Source: an uncultured Chitinophagaceae bacterium (GTDB lineage Bacteria > Bacteroidota > Bacteroidia > Chitinophagales > Chitinophagaceae). From it: a DNA stretch of 7,647 nucleotides. The position numbers and the translations under genes are program-made. The stretch is taken from the NCBI GenBank assembly GCA_937900675.1, contig CALCEA010000178.1:1-7647 (forward strand), given 5' to 3'. Positions 1-6,113 of the stretch are shown here, in pieces. The notes beneath the pieces are model-generated. The model did not search any database. It had not been told where the DNA came from and worked only from the letters and a program-made list of their open reading frames with translations. Position 1 is the first letter of the stretch; every line of letters begins with the position of its first letter.

Positions 1-356
1 AAACGGTTTTTAGGTAACATACCTTTTACCGCTCTTTCCATAATTACTTCTGGACGACGCTTGATTAAATCTTCAGCAGCCTCTTCTTTCTTACCACCTG
101 GGTAACCAGAATAGTTTAAGTATTGCTTATCGTGGAATTTATTTCCAGTCAACACAACTTTTTCTGCATTAATGATGATTACATAATCTCCACAATCAAC
201 GTGAGGAGTGTAATACGCTTTGTTCTTACCACGTAGAACAGCTGCAATTTTTGAAGCAATACGACCTACGGTTTGATTAGTACCATCAACAATGTACCAG
301 CCATGTTTAACGGTAGCCGCGTTGGCGTGCTTCGTGGTGAAATGTAGTTTACTCAT
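1..356 (-). CDS. rplM: 50S ribosomal protein L13, 5' part (C-terminus beyond the left edge)
   Basis: This is ribosomal protein L13, an early-assembling protein of the large ribosomal subunit. The minus-strand frame from the ATG at 356 reads MSKLHFTTKHANAATVKHGW and continues for 118 codons to the window edge without a stop. Diagnostic L13 segments are VGRIASKIA, RGKNKAYYTPHVDCGDYV, the NYSGYPGG loop, and RRPEVIMERAVKGMLPKN at the edge. A full-length L13 is about 145-150 residues, so roughly 30 C-terminal residues are missing. The start is set by the family N-terminus and an A-rich upstream stretch (AAAACAAAAGATT), as is usual in Bacteroidota; no Shine-Dalgarno sequence is visible. In this phylum rpsI (S9) normally follows, which would lie outside the window. 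Identification is secure from the sequence. Confidence 0.97.
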   Translation of the reverse strand, partial: MSKLHFTTKHANAATVKHGWYIVDGTNQTVGRIASKIAAVLRGKNKAYYTPHVDCGDYVIIINAEKVVLTGNKFHDKQYLNYSGYPGGKKEEAAEDLIKRRPEVIMERAVKGMLPKNR

Positions 357-367
357 AATCTTTTGTT

Positions 368-420
368 TTAATGAGGCCGCGCTATCCCGCTAGCCATAAA
401 ATAATCCCCTTTGATAAGGG
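368..420 (-). promoter_or_regulatory. Structured, GC-rich rplM leader with a possible 9-codon upstream ORF
   Basis: The presumed 5' UTR of rplM contains a hairpin at its very beginning (CCCTT, loop ATCA, AAGGG; 407-420). A GC-rich block follows at about 375-395, with a weak GCTA/TAGC stem (381-394), although the surrounding DNA is AT-rich. From 397 down to 368 the leader also encodes ATG-GCT-AGC-GGG-ATA-GCG-CGG-CCT-CAT-TAA (MASGIARPH), ending 11 bases before the rplM start. Ribosomal-protein operons are often autoregulated through structured leaders, but I do not recognise this as a named element. It may simply be an unstructured UTR. Confidence 0.3.
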
Positions 421-424
421 AGGG

Positions 425-432
425 CAAAGTTA
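425..432 (-). promoter_or_regulatory. Probable rplM promoter (-7 element TAACTTTG)
   Basis: Read on the minus strand, this is TAACTTTG, matching the Bacteroidota -7 consensus TAnnTTTG. It lies about 70 bases before the rplM start codon and would place the transcript start near 418-420. I find no TTTG-type -33 element at the expected spacing. Instead three A-tracts on the minus strand (448-452, 456-462, 471-476) lie upstream and could act like an UP element, as expected for a strong ribosomal-protein promoter. The motif match is seen; the activity is inferred. Confidence 0.55.
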
Positions 433-484
433 CGACGGGATAGGGGCTTTTTGGCTTTTTTTGGAATGTATTTTTTAAGACAAC

Positions 485-517
485 TTTGTAACTAATTGAT
501 TTTCAATAATATTTTTG
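485..517 (+). promoter_or_regulatory. Probable promoter of the amidohydrolase-oxidoreductase operon
   Basis: A TTTG at 485-488 and TATTTTTG at 510-517 are separated by 21 bases. They match the Bacteroidota -33 (TTTG) and -7 (TAnnTTTG) elements, with a spacer close to the usual 19-21. The transcript would start near 522-525, leaving a leader of about 95 bases to the ATG at 618 or about 45 bases to the ATG at 570. The region is very T-rich, so a chance match is possible. Confidence 0.5.
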
Positions 518-617
518 TTTCATTATTTTCATGATATCAAATAGGCGCTGATAATCAATGTGTTAGAAAATGTCTTTTGGATGGTTTTTTGCCCTTTTTG
601 GCTTACATTTATTATAT

Positions 618-1787
618 ATGTATCAAAAGTTTCAAGCAGATCAGGTTTTTACAGGGACTAAACTATTGGATGGACACCCTGTTTTGGTGGTTCGTGAGGA
701 CGGGACCATTGAGGGTATTATTAATAAAGAAGATGCGGGTGAGGATATCCAAGTGTTGAAGGGCTTGTTAAGCCCTGGTTTTGTAAACGCACATTGTCAT
801 TTAGAATTATCACACTTAAAAAATGTGATTCCAGCCTATACTGGTTTACAAGAATTTGTAAAACAAATTGTAGCGTTAAGAAAAGTAGATGAACATGTTA
901 TTGCTGATGCTATTGAAAAAGCAGAAGATGAAATGTTTGAAAATGGAATTGTTGCGGTGGGAGATATTTGTAATACACTGGATACACTAGAACAAAAATT
1001 AAAACACAGAATTGCCTATTATAGTTTTGTTGAGTTATACGATTTAGATCCAACAAGAGCGCATGATAAAATTATTGCAGGAATAAACATTCAAAATAAA
1101 TTTCAAGAGAATTGTATTCGTGCATCCCTTGTGCCACATGCACCCTATAGTGTGAGTTTTAATTTATGGAAATTATTAACTGAACATTTTGAGTCGCATA
1201 CAATCACCATGCACAATCAAGAAACAAAAGATGAAAATGATTTCTTTCAAACCAAGACAGGAAGCTTCTTGGGAATGTATGAAAGAACTAAAGTGTCTTT
1301 AGATTTTTTTGAAGCAACGGGTTTAACAAGTGTAAGATCTGTATTACCTTATTTTAAAAAAGCATATAGAAGTATATTAGTACATAATAGTTTCACTAGT
1401 GTAGAAGATATACAAGCAGTTCAAAAAGAAATGCCCAATAGTTTTTGGTGTATTTGTGCCAATGCCAATCAATACATTGAACAAACCATGCCTCCAATTG
1501 AATTACTTCGTTCTCAAAAAGTAAATATTGTGATGGGTACAGATAGTTATGCTAGCAATTGGAGTTTAAACATGTTAGACGAAATAAAAACCATTCAAAA
1601 ACATCTTCCACAAATTCCATTAGAAGAATTGTTGGGATGGTCTACTATCAATGGTGCCAATGCTTTACAGATGGATAAGGGATTGGGTAGTTTTGAGAAA
1701 GGTAAGAAGCCAGGAATAGTATTGATTGAAGGTTTATCCAATGAAAATAAAGTAATAGAAAGTACTAGTTCAAGAAGAATCTCATAA
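618..1787 (+). CDS. Metal-dependent amidohydrolase / deaminase-like hydrolase (TRZ/ATZ, cytosine-deaminase-like group)
   Basis: A cytoplasmic metal-dependent hydrolase of the amidohydrolase superfamily, 389 residues from this start. The expected ligands are all present: the HxH motif (SPGFVNAHCHLELSH; H59, H61), H174 in VPHAPYS, H199 with E202 in MHNQET (the HxxE pair that promotes water attack in deaminases), H256 in VHN, and D309 in GTDS. A C-terminal GLGSFEKGKKPGIVLIEG segment closes the small beta domain. Such enzymes often deaminate or dechlorinate N-heterocycles or nucleoside derivatives; the substrate cannot be read from sequence. An ATG at 570 is in frame and would add 16 hydrophobic residues (MSFGWFFALFGLHLLY). 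I prefer 618 because MYQKFQADQVFTG looks like the normal start of the family's first beta strand and the extra stretch comes from T-rich DNA. The next gene follows after 11 bases, probably in one operon. Confidence 0.88.
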   Translation: MYQKFQADQVFTGTKLLDGHPVLVVREDGTIEGIINKEDAGEDIQVLKGLLSPGFVNAHCHLELSHLKNVIPAYTGLQEFVKQIVALRKVDEHVIADAIEKAEDEMFENGIVAVGDICNTLDTLEQKLKHRIAYYSFVELYDLDPTRAHDKIIAGINIQNKFQENCIRASLVPHAPYSVSFNLWKLLTEHFESHTITMHNQETKDENDFFQTKTGSFLGMYERTKVSLDFFEATGLTSVRSVLPYFKKAYRSILVHNSFTSVEDIQAVQKEMPNSFWCICANANQYIEQTMPPIELLRSQKVNIVMGTDSYASNWSLNMLDEIKTIQKHLPQIPLEELLGWSTINGANALQMDKGLGSFEKGKKPGIVLIEGLSNENKVIESTSSRRIS

Positions 1788-1798
1788 AATCAACATGT

Positions 1799-2953
1799 AT
1801 GAATAGAGCTACATTTTTACAAAACACAGCACTTGCAGGAGCTGCTGTATTATTGAGTTCTTTGGAGGGTTTTGCAAAAGAAAATAGTAAAATCATTAAA
1901 GTGGCTATTATTGGTTGTGGAAGTGTAAGTAATAGATATATTCCACATTTACAAAGTTCTTCTTTGGTAAAAATTGTAGGTCTTTGTGATATCATACATG
2001 ATAGAGCTATTGCACAAAACAAACAATACAATGTTGGTGCTATAACTTTTTCTTCTATTGAAGATTTATTGAAGGGTGTGGATTTTGATTTAATGTTGAC
2101 ACTTACAGATATGCAAATGCATGGAACATTAAATCGCAAAGCATTAATGGCTGGCAAGAATGTTTGGAGTGAGAAGCCTTTAGCAAATACCTATGAAGAA
2201 GGAAAGCAATTAGTTGAATTAGCAAAAGCAAAAAATATTCGTATCTGGGGTGCACCTGCTGTTGTGACTAGTCCACAGTTTGAGTTTATGAGTAAAACCA
2301 TTCAGTCTGGTAAGCTTGGGAAATTAGCAAGTGCTCATGGACAATATGGACATACTGGACCAACATGGTCTTCTTTCTTTTATGAACCTCTTGGTGGAAG
2401 TATGCCAGACTTAGGAGTTTATAATATGGCAACCCTAACTGGTTTATTAGGTCCAGCTAAATCAGTGATGGCAATGACTAGTATTGTAAATAAAAATAGA
2501 GAGATTGACAATAAAGGAATCATCGAAGTGAAGGAAGAAGACAATGCACATATTTTATTAGAACACGAAAATGGTATTATTAGTCATGTGATGTGTGGCT
2601 TTAATTATTTCGATCCATTTGGACATGAAGCAAAAAATCAAACGCTTCACAGCATTCAAATTTTTGGAGACAAGGGTAATATGCGTTTGATTGGATATGA
2701 TTGGGAACCTAAGAGTGTCGTATTAGATACTTCATGGACCAATCCTCCTGAAACACATGTAACAGATGATCAAGGATATCAGTGGCAAGAAGGTGCTACA
2801 AAAATTGCCACATCATTGTCTACAAAAATTGAACCTAAGATTCATGTACTTCACTCGCTTCATGTACTTGAAATAATTGAAGCTGCAAGAAAATCATCCA
2901 AGGAAGGGATTAAAGTTCCTTTAAAAAGTGTTTTCCCTTGGCCAATGGTATAA
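1799..2953 (+). CDS. Gfo/Idh/MocA family NAD(P)-dependent oxidoreductase with a degenerate Tat-like signal
   Basis: A 384-residue oxidoreductase of the glucose-fructose oxidoreductase / inositol dehydrogenase / MocA family. Residues about 33-150 form the Rossmann domain, with the dinucleotide-binding VAIIGCGSVSNRYIPHL (G39, G41) and the family's EKP signature in NVWSEKPLAN (K126, the presumed catalytic lysine). In the C-terminal domain GGSMPDLGVYN supplies D204 and Y208; tyrosine here, rather than histidine, is as in the GFOR-like branch. The first 26 residues (MNRATFLQNTALAGAAVLLS, then SLEGFA) look like the Tat leaders common on Bacteroidota members of this family, but the twin arginine is reduced to Arg-Ala, so periplasmic export is uncertain. 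The substrate is probably a sugar or cyclitol derivative, by family only. Translation starts 11 bases after the amidohydrolase stop, so the two genes are likely co-transcribed; a shared pathway is not evident. Confidence 0.9.
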   Translation: MNRATFLQNTALAGAAVLLSSLEGFAKENSKIIKVAIIGCGSVSNRYIPHLQSSSLVKIVGLCDIIHDRAIAQNKQYNVGAITFSSIEDLLKGVDFDLMLTLTDMQMHGTLNRKALMAGKNVWSEKPLANTYEEGKQLVELAKAKNIRIWGAPAVVTSPQFEFMSKTIQSGKLGKLASAHGQYGHTGPTWSSFFYEPLGGSMPDLGVYNMATLTGLLGPAKSVMAMTSIVNKNREIDNKGIIEVKEEDNAHILLEHENGIISHVMCGFNYFDPFGHEAKNQTLHSIQIFGDKGNMRLIGYDWEPKSVVLDTSWTNPPETHVTDDQGYQWQEGATKIATSLSTKIEPKIHVLHSLHVLEIIEAARKSSKEGIKVPLKSVFPWPMV

Positions 2954-2985
2954 TAAAGAGTAAATTTAAAGTACAATTCAAGCAT

Positions 2986-3069
2986 ATGACTTTCCCTATT
3001 CTATTCGGACTTTTCGCAATCATCATTATCATGTGGAGAAGACACCATAGAGGTAAGAACAGAGATTAA
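2986..3069 (+). CDS. Possible 27-residue membrane micro-protein
   Basis: A short frame from the ATG at 2986 encodes MTFPILFGLFAIIIIMWRRH followed by HRGKNRD. It has one hydrophobic segment (about residues 3-17) with a basic tail, the layout of a small single-span inner-membrane protein with its C-terminus in the cytoplasm. It begins 32 bases after the oxidoreductase stop and could be the last cistron of that operon. Its stop codon overlaps by four bases the 3' end of the convergent gene at 3066. I do not recognise the peptide. It fills almost the whole gap between the convergent genes, which argues either for a real gene or for a chance frame in a short spacer; no Shine-Dalgarno sequence helps decide. 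Confidence 0.38.
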   Translation: MTFPILFGLFAIIIIMWRRHHRGKNRD

Positions 3070-3821
3070 TCAAACTTTTCTCCGTATTCTTTTACAATTG
3101 CATTGTCCAAATTTTTTCCTATCCTTTTTAGATTATTTAATCTAATATTTAAATAGTTATTCGTATTAGAACCTTGAAGTACTAAATTCAATAACTCCTT
3201 AAAACCAACAGGATTATTTTCGATCATTGCATCTGCCTTTTTTGGTCGTTTAAATCTAGTCCAAGTATTTCCTTGAAATAGTTGGCCTTTCATCATTTCA
3301 TATTGTATAATTGGATCAAACACTGTCGCCATCTTAAATCTTGCTTGTTCTAGCATTCCTTCTCTTACTACTTCCATCTTTAATGTGGCATCCAACATTC
3401 TTTCATATTCTTGTATACCAATTATAATCTCTTTGTTTTTAACCATTCTTAATCCACCAGCAGATTTAATTTGATCTAAACCAACGTGCGAACTTTCAAA
3501 AGTTGCTCTTAAAACCAAATTACGTATGAAGTAGTATGCATCTTCATTTGTGGAAGTCTTATTTTGTATTGCTTTATAAAATGTATCCAAAAGTTCTAAT
3601 CTTGAATTATTTTGATTCAATACTGTGTCTATTCGTTTTAGATCCAATTGTAAATCTTCATGTACATTTTTTAAATAAGCAATCTCTCTTTGCTTTTCAA
3701 TTTGATGTTCTCTAACATTCTCTGCCATAAAACCTAATGTAACTGCGGCAAAAAGCATTATAAATTCAGTAACATATTCTTTCCATTTCTTTGGATGATG
3801 AGAGTGGTGATGTACTTCCAT
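3066..3821 (-). CDS. His-tailed single-span membrane protein, array member 6 (last gene)
   Basis: Unnamed Bacteroidota membrane protein, 251 residues, function unknown. The N-terminus MEVHHHSHHPKKWKEY carries five histidines. One membrane segment follows at about 19-33 (FIMLFAAVTLGFMA), bracketed by E19 and E34-N35. Next comes a charged helix (REHQIEKQREIAYL, 37-50), a central conserved motif QIKSAGGLRMVKN (117-129), and a segment with RFKRP (189-193) and NNPVGFKELLN (202-212). The C-terminal helix ends LDNAIVKEY. The RP...NNP...ELL stretch is shared only with the member at 4577-5323, so those two are the closest pair although another gene lies between them. No cysteine is present. By the positive-inside rule the His tail is cytoplasmic and the rest periplasmic. 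The start lies 5 bases after the upstream stop, consistent with translational coupling. This is the distal gene; no terminator is visible after it. Confidence 0.85.
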   Translation of the reverse strand: MEVHHHSHHPKKWKEYVTEFIMLFAAVTLGFMAENVREHQIEKQREIAYLKNVHEDLQLDLKRIDTVLNQNNSRLELLDTFYKAIQNKTSTNEDAYYFIRNLVLRATFESSHVGLDQIKSAGGLRMVKNKEIIIGIQEYERMLDATLKMEVVREGMLEQARFKMATVFDPIIQYEMMKGQLFQGNTWTRFKRPKKADAMIENNPVGFKELLNLVLQGSNTNNYLNIRLNNLKRIGKNLDNAIVKEYGEKFD

Positions 3822-3826
3822 AAATT

Positions 3827-4576
3827 TTATTTAACGTGATATTCTTCTTTTAACTGTTTCATTAATTTATTTGCAACAGATTCTGTTTCGTCTAATAAAG
3901 CTATTTGCACATTTTTCATTGAATTCTTAATGTGCATCAATCTATTAGCATACTCTGTTAAAGTATATTCATCATTAGTCATTAATTTAGCAGTCTTTTT
4001 TACTCTATTATTCATTATATTTCTTTCAATATTTTCATAATAAGACTGATTAAATATAGAATATGATTTTTCTCTTGCTCTAATCTTTAATTCTTCAGTA
4101 GTTTCTCCATATGATTGTAAATAGGCAGCCCAGTGCCAGTATACTGCAATCTCATCACTAACTTGATTATTTTCAACTAATCTCATGCCTCCAGCATTTT
4201 TTAATTGTGCGGTAGTTCTTTCTACTAGTTTTACACCTCTATTTCCAAGAGTTCCAAGATTTAGCTCATATAGTTTTACAATATCATCTTGTTTTTTATT
4301 TTCTGCGAAAAGCAAATTGATAGTTGTATCTAATCTGCCTATTTGTTTTATGTATGACTTTCTTACAGAATGGATTTCAGCAGTATCTCTTTTCAGATCC
4401 TCATAAAAACTTTGCATATACTGATGCTCTCTTTCTCTTTCAACATAATGCTCTCGTTTGTTTTCAGCAAAAAAGCCTAATGTTACAGCCGCAAAAAGCA
4501 TTAAAAATTCAGAAAAATATTCCTGAAACTTTTTCTTTACATGTCCTGAATGATGGTGTGGGTGGTGTACTTCCAT
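3827..4576 (-). CDS. His-tailed single-span membrane protein, array member 5
   Basis: A 249-residue member of the same uncharacterised family. The N-terminus MEVHHPHHHSGHVKKKFQEY is four residues longer before the membrane segment than in the HHHSHH-type members and carries six histidines. The membrane segment is about residues 24-37 (FLMLFAAVTLGFFA). It is followed by an unusually regular charged helix, ENKREHYVEREREHQYM (38-54), then YEDLKRD, the conserved motif AQLKNAGGMRLVENN (123-137), and a C-terminal helix ending LMKQLKEEYHVK. It lacks the RP/NNP stretch of members 4 and 6. Its C-terminal half is rich in Lys, Arg, Asn and Tyr and predicted helical. There are no cysteines. Its ATG abuts the stop of the upstream gene (TAAATG), indicating coupled translation. 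Topology is inferred; function is unknown. Confidence 0.85.
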   Translation of the reverse strand: MEVHHPHHHSGHVKKKFQEYFSEFLMLFAAVTLGFFAENKREHYVEREREHQYMQSFYEDLKRDTAEIHSVRKSYIKQIGRLDTTINLLFAENKKQDDIVKLYELNLGTLGNRGVKLVERTTAQLKNAGGMRLVENNQVSDEIAVYWHWAAYLQSYGETTEELKIRAREKSYSIFNQSYYENIERNIMNNRVKKTAKLMTNDEYTLTEYANRLMHIKNSMKNVQIALLDETESVANKLMKQLKEEYHVK

Positions 4577-5323
4577 TTATTTTAAATGATATTGGTTAAT
4601 TAAAATATTATCTAAATCTAATGCTTCTCTTCTAATTTTTTTAGATTTTTCTAATATATTAATTGTGTTGTTGTGTACATATAATGCCTTAATTAATAAT
4701 TCATTAATATCTGTTGGATTATTACTGAAAAGTGAGGGGTTATTTGTTGGCCTAGTAAATTTATCTGATTGAACTCCTGTTGGATTTGTATACATCTGCT
4801 TAAAAACATCGCCCCTAAACATTACCGCCATTTTTTCCCTATAATTCATTAATAAGTCTTCTGTTAAATGTTGAAGTTCCTCGATTTCGTCAACACTATT
4901 TTCGTAAGCTTGAATTTTTTTAATGATATCAATATCAGATATTAATCTTAATCCACCTGCATTCTTCAGTTGTTGAAATCCATTTTTTGAGTGATGGAAG
5001 AAGTTCCTTACTGAATTAATTCTTGCTAGATAATATAAATCGTTTGTATTATCTATATTAATGTCTGACAATATATTTATTAAAGAGTCTTCTTTAATTA
5101 TTCTTATCTTATAAAGAGAATCTATCTTTGTCAGTGATGTAATGTCATTTACTAAATCTTCATGTACTATTTGTATAAATTTTTCTTCTCTTTCTTTCTC
5201 TATATAATGTTCTCTAAGGTTTTCTGCGAAAAAGCCTAAAGTTACAGCCAAGAACAACATTAGAAACTCAGTGATATATTCTCTCCATTTTTTTGGATGA
5301 TGTGAGTGATGATGTACTTCCAT
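4577..5323 (-). CDS. His-tailed single-span membrane protein, array member 4
   Basis: A 248-residue paralog. The N-terminus MEVHHHSHHPKKWREY is nearly identical to those of members 3 and 6. The membrane segment lies at about 20-33 (FLMLFLAVTLGFFA) and is followed by ENLREHYIEKEREEKF. The conserved central motif is QQLKNAGGLRLIS (117-129). A later region, YREKMAVMFR, FTRP (189-192) and NNPTDINELL (201-210), aligns with member 6 and with no other member. The C-terminal helix ends LDNILINQYHLK. There are no cysteines and no second hydrophobic segment. The start codon directly abuts the stop of member 3 (TAAATG) and its own stop directly abuts the start of member 5, so translation of three consecutive genes appears chained. 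Function is unknown; a cytoplasmic His tail with a periplasmic helical domain is the likely arrangement. Confidence 0.86.
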   Translation of the reverse strand: MEVHHHSHHPKKWREYITEFLMLFLAVTLGFFAENLREHYIEKEREEKFIQIVHEDLVNDITSLTKIDSLYKIRIIKEDSLINILSDINIDNTNDLYYLARINSVRNFFHHSKNGFQQLKNAGGLRLISDIDIIKKIQAYENSVDEIEELQHLTEDLLMNYREKMAVMFRGDVFKQMYTNPTGVQSDKFTRPTNNPSLFSNNPTDINELLIKALYVHNNTINILEKSKKIRREALDLDNILINQYHLK

Positions 5324-6112
5324 TTAATTCAGTTTATAATGTGTTCTTAGATCTTTTAATAATTTTGCGTTGGTCATTTTATATGACATAAACATACCTT
5401 TCCTAGTTGAAGAAATTAGAAATCTGTAATATTCAAAAATTCTTTTTAATTCCTTTAAATCATTTCCACTATATATCATTTTGGGAAATTTATAATACAT
5501 TGAAGAGTTTACATAAGCTTCTACAGTACTATAAAAATTATTTCCTAAATTTTCTTCATAGGAAAACTTTCTAACCATATCCATATTTCTATATTTCAAA
5601 GTTATTGGCAATACGAATTTTTGATAAATATCGTTTTCTCCTTCTAGTCTTGTTTTCATTTTATCAGCACTATTTATGATATTATGTAAATCTGACTGTA
5701 TATTTTCATCTTTAAAATATCTTAACATGCCTGAATTCTCTAACTGATGGATGATGGCATTTCTCGGTTCAAATAGTGTTCTTGATGTAGATGTTACACC
5801 AATTAATTGAGCTACTTGGTAAATTTTTTGAATTGAATCATAATCGGAATCACCATTATAATTTTCGTATAAATAATTTAAATAATTTTCTTTTTGTATT
5901 CTAAATTCAATCGCATTTTCAAGATCAATTGAATCAGCTTTCATTTCATTATATAAGCTTTTAGCAAGTTCATGCTCTCTTTCATGTTCTATATAGGTTT
6001 CTCTATAATTTTCTGCCAAAAATCCCAATGTTACTGCTAAAAATAACATTAAGAATTCAAGAAAATATTCTTTCCACTTCTTGGGATGATGTGAGTGGTG
6101 ATGTACTTCCAT
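5324..6112 (-). CDS. His-tailed single-span membrane protein, array member 3
   Basis: A 262-residue paralog, the longest complete one. It starts MEVHHHSHHPKKWKEY, and its first 20 bases are identical to those of member 6. The membrane segment is about 20-33 (FLMLFLAVTLGFLA), followed by ENYRETYIEHEREHEL, where Thr replaces the His of the usual REH. The central motif is HQLENSGMLRYFKD (122-135), closer to member 2 (NSG.LRY) than to members 4-6 (AGG.R). The rest is Tyr/Asn/Lys-rich and probably helical, including an aromatic patch SSMYYKFPKMIY (203-214); it ends LLKDLRTHYKLN. There are no cysteines. Only one base separates its ATG from the stop of member 2 (TAATATG), and member 4 starts directly at its stop. 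The family is known to me only as hypothetical proteins; no enzymatic motif is visible. Confidence 0.85.
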   Translation of the reverse strand: MEVHHHSHHPKKWKEYFLEFLMLFLAVTLGFLAENYRETYIEHEREHELAKSLYNEMKADSIDLENAIEFRIQKENYLNYLYENYNGDSDYDSIQKIYQVAQLIGVTSTSRTLFEPRNAIIHQLENSGMLRYFKDENIQSDLHNIINSADKMKTRLEGENDIYQKFVLPITLKYRNMDMVRKFSYEENLGNNFYSTVEAYVNSSMYYKFPKMIYSGNDLKELKRIFEYYRFLISSTRKGMFMSYKMTNAKLLKDLRTHYKLN

Positions 6113-6113
6113 A

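Noticed and set aside
588..606. GCC...GGC hairpin as a terminator before the amidohydrolase
   Set aside because: Only three base pairs and no following T-run; it lies between the two candidate starts in T-rich DNA.
577..759. 60-codon plus-strand frame inside the amidohydrolase
   Set aside because: Out of frame with a well-supported enzyme gene, with low-complexity composition; a shadow frame.
1765..2157. 130-codon minus-strand frame
   Set aside because: Antisense to the oxidoreductase Rossmann domain, whose GxG and EKP motifs are clear; no recognisable protein features.
4185..4599. Two plus-strand frames antisense to array members 4/5
   Set aside because: They oppose conserved paralogous coding sequence and have no counterpart opposite the other members.
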